A DNA stretch of 64,000 nucleotides from Maricaulaceae bacterium (GTDB lineage: Bacteria; Pseudomonadota; Alphaproteobacteria; Caulobacterales; Maricaulaceae), in the NCBI GenBank assembly GCA_026126205.1, contig JAHCJP010000003.1:186001-250000 (forward strand), in the 5' to 3' direction. Shown here piece by piece: positions 9,110 through 19,549 of the stretch; position 1 is the stretch's first letter; every line of letters begins with the position of its first letter. The notes below the pieces were generated by a model. The model saw only the letters and a program-made list of their open reading frames with translations, made no database searches and was not told where the DNA came from. A program made the translations under genes and the position numbers.

Positions 9110-10198
9110 ATGGGCAAACGCTTTCTCGTAACCGGCGGCGCCGGATTCATCGGATCGGCCGTCGCGCGGATGATCATCGGCCACTCCCCTGACCATGTGC
9201 TGGTGGTCGACAAGCTGACCTACGCCGCCAACCCGGACAGCCTGGCCCCGGTCGCGCATGACGCCCGGTACGGTTTTGTACAGGCCGATGTCGCCGACAT
9301 GAGCCGCATGCGCGAGGTGATCGCGGATTTCCGGCCGGACGTGATCATGCACCTCGCCGCGGAGAGCCATGTCGACCGGTCGATCGACGGGCCCGGCGAA
9401 TTCGTGCGCACCAACATCACCGGAACCTATTCGCTGCTGGAAGCGGCGCTGGCCTGGTGGCGCGAGCGCGATTCCGCCGCCCGTGAGCGGTTCCGCTTCC
9501 ACCATGTCTCCACCGACGAGGTGTTCGGTTCGCTGGGCGATGGCGGCAGCTTCACCGAAGAGACGCGCTACGATCCGTCCTCTCCCTACGCCGCCTCCAA
9601 GGCCGCCGCGGACCACCTGGTCGCGGCCTGGGGGCGCACCTATGGCCTGCCGGTGGTGATCTCCAACTGCTCGAACAATTACGGCCCTTGCCAGTTCCCG
9701 GAAAAACTGATCCCGCTGACCATCCTGAACGCCCTGGAAGGCAAGCCGGTCCGGGTTTACGGAACCGGCCGCAATGTCCGCGACTGGCTGTATGTCGACG
9801 ACCACGCCCGCGCGCTGCTGACGATCGCCGGACGTGGCCGGCCCGGTGAAAGCTACAATGTCGGCGCGCGCTGCGAGCGCGAGAACATCGACGTCGTCCG
9901 CGCCATCTGCCGGCTGGTGGATGAACTGGCCCCGGATGCGGGCGCCGGACCGCGCGAGGCGCTGATCGAGTTCGTGGCCGACCGGCCGGGGCATGATTTC
10001 CGCTACGCCATCGATCCTTCGAAAGTCATGCGGGATCTGGACTGGCGGCCGGAGGAAAGTTTTGACAGCGGCTTGCGCAAGACTGTCCGCTGGTATCTGG
10101 ATAACCGGATCTGGTGGGAGCGCATCCGCTCCGGCGTCTATCGCGGCGAAAGACTGGGCGAACGGCCTGCCTCCGCCGCGGCCGGGACGCCGGCCTGA
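9110..10198 (+). CDS. rfbB: dTDP-glucose 4,6-dehydratase
   Basis: A 362-residue extended short-chain dehydrogenase/reductase. It carries the NAD-binding [10 protein letters not shown] near the N-terminus, the STDEVFG active-site segment and the YAASK catalytic Tyr-Lys pair. It dehydrates dTDP-glucose to dTDP-4-keto-6-deoxyglucose. It is first in an rfbB-rfbD-rfbA operon whose next gene begins 15 bases after its stop. With rfbC divergent just upstream, the whole dTDP-L-rhamnose pathway is complete in 3.6 kb. Confidence 0.95.
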   Translation: MGKRFLVTGGAGFIGSAVARMIIGHSPDHVLVVDKLTYAANPDSLAPVAHDARYGFVQADVADMSRMREVIADFRPDVIMHLAAESHVDRSIDGPGEFVRTNITGTYSLLEAALAWWRERDSAARERFRFHHVSTDEVFGSLGDGGSFTEETRYDPSSPYAASKAAADHLVAAWGRTYGLPVVISNCSNNYGPCQFPEKLIPLTILNALEGKPVRVYGTGRNVRDWLYVDDHARALLTIAGRGRPGESYNVGARCERENIDVVRAICRLVDELAPDAGAGPREALIEFVADRPGHDFRYAIDPSKVMRDLDWRPEESFDSGLRKTVRWYLDNRIWWERIRSGVYRGERLGERPASAAAGTPA

Positions 10199-10213
10199 GC
10201 GGCGGAGTCATCC

Positions 10214-11095
10214 ATGATGCTGGTTTTCGGCGGAGGCGGTCAGCTCGGCGGCGCGTTGCGCGCGCTCGCCGCTGAGACCGGCGCGGCGCTGTCAGCGCCG
10301 CCGCGCGCCCTGGCCGACATCGCCGATCCGGCGCAGGTCGAGGCCGCGCTGGCTGCGGCGCGTCCCGGCATAGTCGTCAACGCCGCCGGCTATACCGCAG
10401 TCGACAGGGCCGAACGCGAGCCGGACGCCGCCATGCGCGCCAACGCGCTGGGGCCTGCGGTGCTCGCCCGCGCCTGCGCCAACCGCGGCCTGCCGCTGAT
10501 CCACATATCAACGGATTATGTCTTCGACGGCGCCAAGACCGGCCCATACGTCGAGACCGACCCTATAGCCCCCATTGGCGTCTATGGCCGCAGCAAGGCC
10601 GAGGGCGAGACCGCCGTGCGCGCGGCGCACGAACAGCATGTGATCCTGCGCACGTCATGGGTGTATGGCGTTTACGGTGCCAATATTCTGAAGACGATCC
10701 TGAAACTGGCGGCCGAGCGCGACGAGCTGCGCTTTGTCGACGACCAGAGGGGCTGTCCGACATCAACGCGGGACCTGGCCGTTGCGATTTTCAGGACGGC
10801 TGACGCCATACGCAACGGCGCGGCGCATTGGGGCGTCTATCATTTCGCCGGCGAGGGCGCGACCACGTGGCGCGGCTTCGCGGAGCACGCGGCGGCGGCG
10901 CAGGAAAGGCATACGGGACGCAAGGTGACGGTGACCCCGATCCGGACGCAGGACTTCCCGGCGCTGGCGCAGCGGCCGGCGAACTCCGCGCTGGATTCGT
11001 CTTTGTTCGCCCGTGTATACGGGGTCAGGGCAAGGCCGTGGCGCGAAGCGGTGGATGAAGCCGTCGACACCCTGTTCGGCGGCCGGGGGGAATGA
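10214..11095 (+). CDS. rfbD: dTDP-4-dehydrorhamnose reductase
   Basis: A 293-residue SDR of RmlD type. The cofactor motif is the RmlD form (FGGGGQLGGAL), the STDYVFDG segment follows, and YGRSK supplies the catalytic Tyr/Lys. It reduces the RmlC product with NADPH to dTDP-L-rhamnose. GGCGGAG precedes the ATG. It overlaps rfbA by 4 bases (ATGA), so it is translationally coupled to it. Confidence 0.94.
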   Translation: MMLVFGGGGQLGGALRALAAETGAALSAPPRALADIADPAQVEAALAAARPGIVVNAAGYTAVDRAEREPDAAMRANALGPAVLARACANRGLPLIHISTDYVFDGAKTGPYVETDPIAPIGVYGRSKAEGETAVRAAHEQHVILRTSWVYGVYGANILKTILKLAAERDELRFVDDQRGCPTSTRDLAVAIFRTADAIRNGAAHWGVYHFAGEGATTWRGFAEHAAAAQERHTGRKVTVTPIRTQDFPALAQRPANSALDSSLFARVYGVRARPWREAVDEAVDTLFGGRGE

Positions 11096-11982
11096 CGATG
11101 AAACCGCGCAAGGGGATCATCCTCGCCGGCGGCTCCGGCACGCGGCTGCGGCCGCTGACGCTGGCCGTTTCGAAACAGCTTCTTCCTGTCTACGACAAGC
11201 CGATGATCTATTACCCGCTGACCACGCTGATGCTGGCGGGCATACGGGACATTCTCATCATCACCACCGCCGAGGACCAGGCCGCCTTCCAGCGGCTTCT
11301 GGGCGACGGTTCGCAGTGGGGCCTCAACCTGTCCTATGCGGTGCAGGACCAGCCCGACGGCGTCGCCCGGGCCTTCGTAATCGGGGCGGACTTCCTGCGC
11401 GGCCACCCTGCCTGCCTGATCCTTGGCGACAACATCCTGTATGGCCATGGCATCCAGCAAGCGGTGCAGGACCTGGACGGCAAGAAGGGCGCGACGGTGT
11501 TCGGCTATCATGTCGACGAGCCCGAGCAATATGGCGTGGTCCAGTTCGACAAGGGCGGCAAGGTGGTCTCGATCGAGGAGAAACCCCGCAAGCCGAAATC
11601 CAGCTGGGCGGTGATCGGGCTTTATTTCTATGACGACACCGTGCTGGACCGCGTGGGCGAGGTGAAACCGTCCAAGCGGGGCGAATACGAGATCACCGAC
11701 CTGAACAATCTCTACCTCCGCGACGGCCAGCTTCGCGTCGAGCGTCTCGGCCGGGGCTTCGCCTGGTTCGACACCGGGTCCTGCCATTCGCTGCTGGAGG
11801 CCAGCTCCTTCGTGCGCGCGCTGCAGGCCCGCCAGGGCCAGCTCGTCGCCTCGCCGGAGGAGATCGCCTATCACAACCGCTGGATCACCATCGACGATCT
11901 GGAGAAGGCCGGACGCCGGCTCGCCAAGACCGAATACGGCAAGGCGCTTCTGGAGCGCGCGCGCCTCAACGGCTCTGCTTAA
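11092..11982 (+). CDS. rfbA: glucose-1-phosphate thymidylyltransferase
   Basis: A 296-residue nucleotidyltransferase with the RmlA signature GGSGTRLRPLT, the SKQLLPVYDKPM block, GDNILYG and EEKPRKPKS. It makes dTDP-glucose from dTTP and glucose-1-P and is usually feedback-inhibited by dTDP-rhamnose. The first ATG overlaps the rfbD stop; a second in-frame ATG lies two codons downstream at 11098. It ends the operon; ahcY starts 148 bases further on. Confidence 0.95.
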   Translation: MTMKPRKGIILAGGSGTRLRPLTLAVSKQLLPVYDKPMIYYPLTTLMLAGIRDILIITTAEDQAAFQRLLGDGSQWGLNLSYAVQDQPDGVARAFVIGADFLRGHPACLILGDNILYGHGIQQAVQDLDGKKGATVFGYHVDEPEQYGVVQFDKGGKVVSIEEKPRKPKSSWAVIGLYFYDDTVLDRVGEVKPSKRGEYEITDLNNLYLRDGQLRVERLGRGFAWFDTGSCHSLLEASSFVRALQARQGQLVASPEEIAYHNRWITIDDLEKAGRRLAKTEYGKALLERARLNGSA

Positions 11983-12130
11983 GTCAGGTTGTCACGCGCC
12001 GCAGGCCGCTGCGTTGCGGTGCGCAAAGCCGCATGTTATGCGCCCGCATTCATCGACCGGCGGCCCGCCCGGCAAGGCTGGCTATCGACATTCTGTCATC
12101 GCCGCACCCGCCATCTGAGGAATAACGCCC

Positions 12131-13531
12131 ATGACCAAAACCGCCGATTACGCCGTCAAGGACCTGTCGCTCGCCAAATGGGGCCGCACCGAGATCGAGA
12201 TGGCCGAGATCGAGATGCCGGGCCTGATGGCGCTGCGGGAGGAATACGGCAAGGCGCAGCCGCTGAAGGGCGCGCGCATCGCCGGCAGCCTGCACATGAC
12301 CATCCAGACCGCGGTGCTGATCGAGACGCTTGTGGCGCTGGGCGCCGAGGTGCGCTGGGCGTCGTGCAACATCTTCTCGACCCAGGACCACGCCGCCGCC
12401 GCGATCGCCGAGCGCGGGATCCCGGTGTTCGCGCACAAGGGCGAAACTCTTGAGGAATACTGGGAATTCGCCGACGCCATCTTCCACTGGCCGAACGGCG
12501 AAACCGCCAACATGATCCTCGATGACGGCGGCGATGCGACGCTGTACCTGATCCTCGGCGAGAAGGCCGAGGCCAACCCCTCCATCCTCGGCGAGCCGAA
12601 ATCGGAAGAGGAGAAATTCCTGTTCGCCCGGATCCGGGCGCGCATCGCGCAAAGCCCCGGCTGGTTCGCGAAGGCGCGCGCCGCGATCAAGGGCGTCTCG
12701 GAAGAAACCACCACCGGCGTCATGCGTCTCTACCAGATGCAGAAGCGCGGCGAGCTGCCCTTTCCGGCGATCAACGTCAACGACTCTGTCACCAAGTCGA
12801 AATTCGACAACCGCTATGGTTGCCGCGAAAGCCTGGTCGACGCCATCCGCCGCGGCACCGACCTGATGATGGCCGGCAAGACGGCGCTGGTCTGCGGTTA
12901 TGGCGATGTTGGCAAGGGCTCGGCGGAATCGCTGCGATCGGCGGGGGCGCGCGTGGCGGTCACCGAGGTCGATCCGATCTGCGCCCTGCAGGCGGCGATG
13001 GACGGCTATGAAGTGACCACCCTCGAGGACGCGGTGAAAACCACCGACATCTTCGTCACCGCCACCGGCAACAAGGACGTGATCACCGTCGACCACATGC
13101 GCGCCATGAAGGACATGGCGATCGTGTGCAATATCGGCCATTTCGACAACGAGATTCAGGTCGAATCCCTGCGCAATTTCAAATGGACCAACGTCAAGCC
13201 GCAGGTGGACCTGGTGCAGTTTCCGGAAGGCCACCGCATCGTGCTGCTGTCCGAAGGGCGCCTGGTCAATCTCGGCAACGCCAACGGCCATCCCAGCTTC
13301 GTGATGAGCGCCAGCTTCACCAACCAGACGCTGGCCCAGATCGAGCTGTGGACCAAGGGCGATCAGTACAAGAACGCCGTCTACATCCTGCCCAAGCATC
13401 TGGATGAAAAGGTCGCCGCCCTGCACCTGCCGAAACTGGGCGCGAAGCTGACGAAGCTAAGCCCCGAACAGGCGGCCTATATCGGCGTCGAACAGGCCGG
13501 GCCGTTCAAGGCGGAGCATTATCGGTACTAG
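12131..13531 (+). CDS. ahcY: S-adenosylhomocysteine hydrolase
   Basis: A 466-residue cytoplasmic enzyme with the family's NAD-binding motif [10 protein letters not shown] (about 256-265), the catalytic-site segment [14 protein letters not shown] and the C-terminal KAEHYRY end. It splits S-adenosylhomocysteine into adenosine and homocysteine, relieving product inhibition of methyltransferases. GAGGA precedes the ATG. The 148-base leader has an imperfect hairpin near 11994-12030 but no recognisable SAH riboswitch. It is not obviously co-transcribed with cysQ, which starts 47 bases after its stop, but could be. Confidence 0.96.
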   Translation: MTKTADYAVKDLSLAKWGRTEIEMAEIEMPGLMALREEYGKAQPLKGARIAGSLHMTIQTAVLIETLVALGAEVRWASCNIFSTQDHAAAAIAERGIPVFAHKGETLEEYWEFADAIFHWPNGETANMILDDGGDATLYLILGEKAEANPSILGEPKSEEEKFLFARIRARIAQSPGWFAKARAAIKGVSEETTTGVMRLYQMQKRGELPFPAINVNDSVTKSKFDNRYGCRESLVDAIRRGTDLMMAGKTALVCGYGDVGKGSAESLRSAGARVAVTEVDPICALQAAMDGYEVTTLEDAVKTTDIFVTATGNKDVITVDHMRAMKDMAIVCNIGHFDNEIQVESLRNFKWTNVKPQVDLVQFPEGHRIVLLSEGRLVNLGNANGHPSFVMSASFTNQTLAQIELWTKGDQYKNAVYILPKHLDEKVAALHLPKLGAKLTKLSPEQAAYIGVEQAGPFKAEHYRY

Positions 13532-13577
13532 ATCAGGGCAGAGGGGCTGAAGAGGGGTGAAAGCGGGGGAAAATGGG

Positions 13578-14381
13578 ATGCGGACAGGGGATGGCCGGGA
13601 CAGGCTTGCGCGCGAATTCGCCCGCATCTGCTTGCTGGCCGGCGAGGCGGTGATGGCCGTCTACGCAAGCGATTTCGAGGCGCGGACGAAGTCCGACCGG
13701 TCCCCGGTGACCGACGCCGACGAGGCGGCGGAATCTATTATCCTTCAAGCCCTTACGGTCGCGCTCCCCGGCGTGCCGGTGCTGGCCGAGGAGAGTTTCG
13801 GGGCGGGCGCAAGGCCGGAGCTGGACAGCGAATTCCTGCTCGTCGACCCTGTCGACGGCACCAAGGAATTCATCTCCCGCAATGGCGAATTCACCATCAA
13901 CATCGCCTTGGTCTCAAACCGCGCGCCGGTCGCCGGCTGCGTCTTCGCGCCGGCCAAAGAGCGCATCTATCTTGGCGGAGAGACCGCCTGCGCGGCTGAT
14001 CTGGCTGCTGGCGGGCGCCCGGACGCCGCCGCACTGCACCCCATCCATGTGCGCGCGCCGAAGCCCGGCGAGCTCTGTGCGGTGATGAGCCGCAGCCATG
14101 CCGACGAACAGACCCGGGCCTTCGCCAAGCAGCTGGGCGCGACGGAAACCGTCAGCGCCGGATCGTCGCTGAAATTCTGCCTGGTGGCCGAGGGTGCGGC
14201 CGATGTCTATCCGCGCTTCGGTCCGACCAGCGAATGGGACACGGCCGCCGGACACGCCGTGCTGGCGGCCGCAGGCGGCTGCGTCACCCAGCCCGACGGC
14301 AGGCCGTTTCTATACGCCAAGTCAGAAGCCGGTTTCCGCAACGGCCCGTTCGTGGCCTGGGGCGGTCTGCGCCCGGCCTAG
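13578..14381 (+). CDS. cysQ: 3'(2'),5'-bisphosphate nucleotidase
   Basis: A 267-residue inositol-monophosphatase-fold enzyme. Metal-binding residues appear as EES, the DPVDGTKEF motif, and the C-terminal [10 protein letters not shown]. CysQ removes the 3'-phosphate from PAP (and PAPS), the by-product of PAPS-using reactions. The ATG at 13578 is preceded by GGGGGAA; an in-frame GTG lies seven codons upstream. It is convergent with cysNC and overlaps its stop by 4 bases. Placing PAP removal next to PAPS synthesis fits with a sulfotransferase later in the window (38054). Confidence 0.92.
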   Translation: MRTGDGRDRLAREFARICLLAGEAVMAVYASDFEARTKSDRSPVTDADEAAESIILQALTVALPGVPVLAEESFGAGARPELDSEFLLVDPVDGTKEFISRNGEFTINIALVSNRAPVAGCVFAPAKERIYLGGETACAADLAAGGRPDAAALHPIHVRAPKPGELCAVMSRSHADEQTRAFAKQLGATETVSAGSSLKFCLVAEGAADVYPRFGPTSEWDTAAGHAVLAAAGGCVTQPDGRPFLYAKSEAGFRNGPFVAWGGLRPA

Positions 14382-16273
14382 CCCAGCTTGCCGGCGCCCC
14401 GCAGGAACGCGATCACCCGGTCGGCGGCGTCCTCTGCGGTCGCTTGCGTGGTGTCGATGCGAAGCTCCGGCGTCTCCGGCGCCTCATAGGGGCTGTCGAA
14501 GCCGGTGAAATTCCTGATCTCGCCGGCCTGAGCTTTCCTGTAGAGGCCTTTCGGGTCGCGCTCGATCAGCACGTCAAGCGGCGCGTCCACGAACACCTCG
14601 ACGAACTCGCCCGCCGCCACCATCTCGCGCACCAGCGCGCGCTCGGCCCGGAAGGGCGAAATGAACGAGCAGGTGACGATAAGGCCGGCGTCAACAAACA
14701 GTTTCGCCACCTCGCCGATGCGGCGGACATTCTCCACCCGGTCGGCGTCGGTGAAGCCGAGATCGCGGTTCAACCCGTGGCGGACATTGTCGCCGTCCAG
14801 CGAATAGGTGTGGTGACCGGCCTGCGCCAGCTTCTTCTCCACCAGGTTGGCGATGGTCGACTTGCCGGCGCCGGACAGGCCCGTGAACCACAGGATGGCC
14901 GGTTTCTGCCCTTTCAGCTTCGCCCGCGCCGCCTTGGTTACATCCATGGCCTGCAGGTGAACATTCTGGGCGCGGCGCAAACCGAAGGCGATCATGCCCG
15001 CGCCCATGGTCTGGTTGGTGAAGCGGTCGATCAGGATGAAGGCGCCGGTATCGCGGATTTCCTGATAGGGGTCGAAGGCGATCGGCCGCGCGGCGTTGAC
15101 GTTGCAGAAGCCGATTTCGTTCATCTCCAGCTGCTTCACCGGGCGTTTTTCATACGTGTTCACGTCGACGGCGTGTTTGAGCGCCGTCACCGTGGCCGGA
15201 ACCGAAACCGTTCCGGATTTCAGCAGGTAGGAGCGCCCGGGCAGCAGCGCGTCCTCGTGCATCCACAGGACGTCGGCCGCGAACTGATCCGAGACCTCCG
15301 GACGCGCTTCCGCAGCGGCGAGCACGTCGCCTCGAGCGATGTCGATCTCGCGATCCAGCACCAGGGTGACCGCATCGCCCGCTCCGGCCTGGTCCAGGTC
15401 GCCATCGGCGGTGACGATGCGTTTGACTGTCGCCGTCTTGCCCGATTGGGCCGCGACGATGGGATCACCCGGCTTGACCGCCCCGGCGACCACGGTTCCG
15501 GCGAACCCACGAAAATCCAGATTGGGCCGGTTCACCCACTGCACCGGAAACCGGAAAGGCCGTGAGCGCAGGTCAGAGGCGATGTCAATGTCCTCAAGAT
15601 GCTCAAGCAGAATCGGTCCGTCATGCCAATCCATTGCCCGTGAGCGGACAGTGACGTTGTCACCATGACGCGCCGACATCGGGATCGGGGTGATGCTCTC
15701 GAACTCCAGCCCCTCCACAGCCTTTCGATATTGCGAGACGATCTCGTGAAAGCGGGCGCGCGAATGCCCCGCCAGGTCCATCTTGTTCACCGCCAGTACA
15801 ATATGGCGAATGCCCATCATGTGCGCGATATAGGTGTGGCGGAGGGTCTGGGTCAGCACGCCCTTGCGCGCATCGACGAGGATGATGGCGAGATCGGCGG
15901 TGGAGGCGCCGGTGGCCATGTTGCGGGTGTATTGCTCGTGCCCCGGCGTGTCGGCGACGACGAACTTGCGTTTCTCGGTGGCGAAGAAACGGTAGGCGAC
16001 GTCAATGGTGATGCCCTGCTCGCGCTCGGCTTCCAGACCGTCGAGCAGCAGTGCGAAATCAATCTCCTCACCCGCCGTACCGTGCTTCTTCGAATCGCGT
16101 TCCAGTACATGCAACTGGTCTTCGAACAGCAGTTTGGAATCGTAGAGCAGACGGCCGATCAGCGTCGACTTGCCATCATCTACCGACCCGCAGGTGATCA
16201 AGCGCAACACGCCGCGCCGCCCGGACCGCGACAAACGCTCGATGATCTCGGCGCGGCTTTCCTGGATCGCCAT
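14378..16273 (-). CDS. cysNC: bifunctional sulfate adenylyltransferase subunit 1 / APS kinase
   Basis: A 631-residue fusion. Residues 1 to about 430 are the GTPase CysN with G1 GSVDDGKST (29-37), G3 DTPGHEQY (108-115) and G4 NKMD (163-166). Residues from about 450 onward are the APS kinase CysC with P-loop GLSGAGKS (465-472). With CysD it drives sulfate + ATP to APS by GTP hydrolysis, then phosphorylates APS to PAPS, as in NodQ. Its ATG overlaps the cysD stop (TGATG). Without linked PAPS-reductase genes, the PAPS could feed either reduction or sulfation. The CysC domain is the only APS-kinase-like fold seen in the window. Confidence 0.95.
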   Translation of the reverse strand: MAIQESRAEIIERLSRSGRRGVLRLITCGSVDDGKSTLIGRLLYDSKLLFEDQLHVLERDSKKHGTAGEEIDFALLLDGLEAEREQGITIDVAYRFFATEKRKFVVADTPGHEQYTRNMATGASTADLAIILVDARKGVLTQTLRHTYIAHMMGIRHIVLAVNKMDLAGHSRARFHEIVSQYRKAVEGLEFESITPIPMSARHGDNVTVRSRAMDWHDGPILLEHLEDIDIASDLRSRPFRFPVQWVNRPNLDFRGFAGTVVAGAVKPGDPIVAAQSGKTATVKRIVTADGDLDQAGAGDAVTLVLDREIDIARGDVLAAAEARPEVSDQFAADVLWMHEDALLPGRSYLLKSGTVSVPATVTALKHAVDVNTYEKRPVKQLEMNEIGFCNVNAARPIAFDPYQEIRDTGAFILIDRFTNQTMGAGMIAFGLRRAQNVHLQAMDVTKAARAKLKGQKPAILWFTGLSGAGKSTIANLVEKKLAQAGHHTYSLDGDNVRHGLNRDLGFTDADRVENVRRIGEVAKLFVDAGLIVTCSFISPFRAERALVREMVAAGEFVEVFVDAPLDVLIERDPKGLYRKAQAGEIRNFTGFDSPYEAPETPELRIDTTQATAEDAADRVIAFLRGAGKLG

Positions 16274-17241
16274 CAGAAATAGCCCTCGCGCTTCTTTTTC
16301 TCCATCGAGCCCGCCTCGTCATGGTCGATCAGGCGACCGGAGCGTTCGGATGTGCGCGCAGTCAGCATCTCCATCACAATAGCTTCAAGCGTGTCGGCGT
16401 CCGATACGATGGCGCCGGTCAGAGGATAGCAACCAAGGGTGCGAAAACGGATGCGCAACGTACGCGGCGTCTCGCCATTGTTCAGCGGCAGGCGCTCGTC
16501 ATCGACCATGATCAGGGTTCCGTCACGCTCGACCACTGGACGCTCGGCGGCGAAATAGAGCGGCACAATGGGGATGTCCTCCTCAAGGATGTATTGCCAT
16601 ATATCGAGTTCGGCCCAGTTCGACAGCGGGAATACCCGTATCGATTCCCCCTTGCGGATGCGGGTGTTGAACACCCGCCACAGCTCTGGCCTCTGGTTGC
16701 GCGGGTCCCAGCCGTGCCCTGCGTCGCGGAATGAGAAAATGCGCTCCTTGGCGCGGCTTTTCTCCTCGTCGCGGCGGGCGCCTCCGAAGGCGGCGTCAAA
16801 ACCGTGACTGTCCAGCGCGGCGCGCAACGCCTCTGTCTTCATCACCTGGGTATGCAGATTGGACCCGGATGCTACGGGGTTAATCCCGCGCTTCACCCCG
16901 TCCTCGTTGATATGAACAAGGATGTTGAGTCCGAGATGTTCGCGCAGCGCCTCGCGAAAGGCGATCATGTCGCGAAACTTCCAGGTGGTGTCGACATGCA
17001 GCAGCGGAAACGGCGGCTTGGACGGCCAGAAAGCCTTCATCGCCAGGTGCAGCATCACAGCTGAATCCTTGCCGATGGAATATAGCATCACCGGGTTGGC
17101 GAACTCGGCCGCCACCTCACGCATGATGAGGATGCTCTCCGCCTCAAGCGCTTTCAGATGGGCGGACAACGCATGCGGGCGCGCAGCTGGGGCGCTCAAG
17201 CGGTCGGCGTATGCCGAGATCATCTGGCCGATGCTGTTCAT
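16273..17241 (-). CDS. cysD: sulfate adenylyltransferase subunit 2
   Basis: A 322-residue PP-loop ATP pyrophosphatase family protein. The PP-motif SIGKDS (55-60) and the C-terminal REGYF end are CysD hallmarks. It makes APS from sulfate and ATP together with the CysN GTPase. The frame stays open 43 codons upstream, but ATG 17241 gives the family start ([15 protein letters not shown]) with GCGGGG before it. It is the first gene of cysD-cysNC, divergent from a GT2 gene across a 235-base gap that contains two close copies of AAATCCGG and no gene. Confidence 0.94.
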   Translation of the reverse strand: MNSIGQMISAYADRLSAPAARPHALSAHLKALEAESILIMREVAAEFANPVMLYSIGKDSAVMLHLAMKAFWPSKPPFPLLHVDTTWKFRDMIAFREALREHLGLNILVHINEDGVKRGINPVASGSNLHTQVMKTEALRAALDSHGFDAAFGGARRDEEKSRAKERIFSFRDAGHGWDPRNQRPELWRVFNTRIRKGESIRVFPLSNWAELDIWQYILEEDIPIVPLYFAAERPVVERDGTLIMVDDERLPLNNGETPRTLRIRFRTLGCYPLTGAIVSDADTLEAIVMEMLTARTSERSGRLIDHDEAGSMEKKKREGYF

Positions 17242-17476
17242 TCCATACCCCGCAGGAACGGTTTCTCCTAAGCTGGCCTGCTTTTGAAAACAAGCGGATG
17301 CGATTGTGCGGAGCGCGGCCATCTCCGGTTGAAATCCGGTTGTAAATCCGGCTCTCTTCTTGGGAATCATGAACCGGAAAGAAACCTAATTCGGCTATCT
17401 ACCCCTGCCCGAAACGCTTGCCGGGGCAACCGATGCTGCGTACCCCGCCGAGCCGTCATGTCGAGAAAGCGCCGTC

Positions 17477-18535
17477 ATGCCCGTTTCCGCCGCCAACCCT
17501 CCCGGCTTTTGCATCGCGGTTCCGGTAGGGGACTGGCACCCGGGTCTGGCGGCGACGCTTCGGTCGCTGAAACTCCAGAATGCTATTGTTCATGTTTCGC
17601 TTTGCGACGCCAGCGGCGGCCCGCGTGTTTCACGCGACGCCGACGCCAGCGGAATAAAGTTCGCCTATCGCCGTCATGGCGCGGACAATGGTCAAGCCGC
17701 CGCCATCGCTGAAGCCTGGCGCGAGGCGCCGGGCGATATTGTCAGCTGGCTCAACGCTGACGACGTGCTAATGCCCGGCGCCCTGGCCGAGGCGGCGGCC
17801 GCCTTCGCCGCCGATCCGGACCTTGACGTATTCTGTGGCCACTCGACGGTGATTGACGCTCGCGGCGCCACCACCGGTCTTCACCCCGCCGTGCGGCCGC
17901 CAGGGGACCTGCTCTTGCGCTCCTGCATTATCTCGCAGCCCTCCTGTTTCGTGCGCCGCCGCGCCGTGGAGGCGGTAGGCGGTCTTGACGACAGCCTTCA
18001 TTACACCATGGACTGGGACCTTTGGACGCGGCTCTACCGGGCCGGGGCGCGCTTTCGGATGACAGAAACCGTCCTGTCCGCCGTGCTGCTGAACGCCGGC
18101 ACCAAGACGGCGTCGATGCCGCCGCAGCGCCTGGCCGAGATATGGCGGATCGTACGGCCCGCCGCCGGGCGTTTTGCGGCGTTGAAAAGCCAGGCTGGTT
18201 TCCTGATGCACCATGTCGCCAACTACACGCCCCTTCGCGGCGTGGTGCGCGCCTTGCGCATTCATGCCTCAGGCGGGCCCGGGCGTATCCGCAGTGAAGC
18301 CACGCTGCCGGTGATCAACCTTACCTCCAAGCCTGCACAAACGCTGACCGTTCGCTTCAGGGGATCTGATGCGGCGCTGGGCGAAGCCGCGCCGGAAGGG
18401 ATGGACTTCACCGCGGGCGCCCAAACCGTGCTCGTCCTGCTTGCTCCAGTCGCGCCTGGCGACACGGTTCGCTTGCGCCTGAAAGCGCCGGACAGGGCGC
18501 GGCTGGCTTTGCTGGAGGCGCGGCTTACCGCCTAG
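17477..18535 (+). CDS. family 2 glycosyltransferase with C-terminal extension
   Basis: A 352-residue protein. Residues 1 to about 230 are a GT-A domain with NADDVLMPG (93-101, the DxD-type nucleotide-sugar site) and a YTMDWDLWTRL acceptor-side motif typical of GT2 enzymes. The last 100 or so residues are strand-rich and may form a small beta-sandwich. It probably adds a sugar to the polysaccharide made by this cluster. Its NADDV motif sits at the same residue numbers as NSDDV in the 709-aa protein at 21808, and the two GT domains look related. It overlaps the convergent galE remnant by 4 bases. Confidence 0.82.
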   Translation: MPVSAANPPGFCIAVPVGDWHPGLAATLRSLKLQNAIVHVSLCDASGGPRVSRDADASGIKFAYRRHGADNGQAAAIAEAWREAPGDIVSWLNADDVLMPGALAEAAAAFAADPDLDVFCGHSTVIDARGATTGLHPAVRPPGDLLLRSCIISQPSCFVRRRAVEAVGGLDDSLHYTMDWDLWTRLYRAGARFRMTETVLSAVLLNAGTKTASMPPQRLAEIWRIVRPAAGRFAALKSQAGFLMHHVANYTPLRGVVRALRIHASGGPGRIRSEATLPVINLTSKPAQTLTVRFRGSDAALGEAAPEGMDFTAGAQTVLVLLAPVAPGDTVRLRLKAPDRARLALLEARLTA

Positions 18536-19549
18536 ACTTCAACCCCCCAGCGCGGGGCATGGAACCGCCAGGCGTCGGTGATTATGGTCCCGGGATCGGA
18601 CCGGCGCGGAACGAAGCCCAGAAGCTCGCGCCCAAGGCGCGTATCGGCGACAAGGCTCGCCGCGTCCCCCGGGCGGCGCGGGGCGATGTCAAAAGGCGCC
18701 GGCCTGCCTGTAACGGCCTCGACATGGCCGAGGATCTCGCGAACGGATACCCCCATGCCGGTGCCGACATTGCAGGCGAAAGAGTCATCCATTGCAGGCG
18801 AAAGAGTCATCGCGCGTGAACAGGCGGTTGAGAGCCGCCAGATGCGCCGCCGCAAGGTCCATGACGTGTATATAGTCGCGCACGCAGGTGCCATCGGGCG
18901 TATCGTAATCGTCGCCGAACAGCTTCATCCGGCCGCCGAGGCCCGCGGCGGCCTTCAGCGCATTCGGTATCAGATGCGTTTCGGGATCATGTTCCTCGCC
19001 GATCTCGCCTTCCGGGCTGGCACCGGCCGCGTTGAAATATCTCAGCGTCGCAAAACGCAGCGGCGTGGCCGCTGAGACGTCACGCAATAATTGCTCCACC
19101 GCCAGCTTGGTGCGCCCGTAGACGCTGACCGGAGTTTGCGGCTCGCTTTCGGTCAGCGGCAGGCTCTCCGGCTCGCCATAGGTGGCGCAGGTCGAAGAAA
19201 ACACCACCCTCCGCACCCCGGCCCGGTCCATGGCCTGCAGCAGGGTGATGACCCCGGCGACATTATTGTCCCAGAATTTCAGCGGCTCACGCTCACCCTC
19301 GCCCACCTCGATATGCGCTGCGAAATGCATCACCGCTATCGGGCGATGCTCATCAAGAACCGCGGCGAGCGCCGCCGCATCGCGTAGATCGCCCTCGACA
19401 AGCGGTCCCCATCTGACCGCATGGCGATGGCCAGAAGACAGGTTGTCGAAAGTCACCGGGAGGTATCCGGCCGCTGCCAGCGCCTTTGCGGTATGACTGA
19501 CGACATAACCGGCGCCGCCAATGACGAGAATACGGGGCTGGTCACTCAT
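18532..19549 (-). pseudogene. galE: UDP-glucose 4-epimerase, frameshifted by a 22-bp tandem duplication
   Basis: The upstream frame (19549 to 18785) encodes GalE up to LNRLFTRDDSFACNG and then stops. The downstream frame continues DDSFACNVGTGMGVSV to the normal C-terminus at 18532. Between them lies an exact 22-bp tandem duplication (18768-18789 and 18790-18811); removing one copy restores a 331-residue GalE. The catalytic YGRTK and the SSTCATYGE segment are intact. The Rossmann motif reads GGAGYVVSH where the family has GGAGYIGSH, so the third glycine is also lost by one base change. It is last in gmd-fcl-galE, overlapping fcl by 8 bases. If intact it would make UDP-galactose. Confidence 0.9.
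18768..18811. repeat. exact 22-bp tandem duplication inside galE
   Basis: Two identical, directly adjacent 22-base units, 18768-18789 and 18790-18811. The flanking bases differ, so the duplicated unit is exactly 22 bp, which is not a multiple of three. It shifts the galE frame by one and brings in a TGA stop. Such repeats can revert by slippage or recombination. Confidence 0.97.

Noticed and set aside
11983..12130. SAH or SAM riboswitch before ahcY
   Set aside because: Only an imperfect GC-rich hairpin near 11994-12030 is visible; the conserved SAH-riboswitch core sequences are not present.
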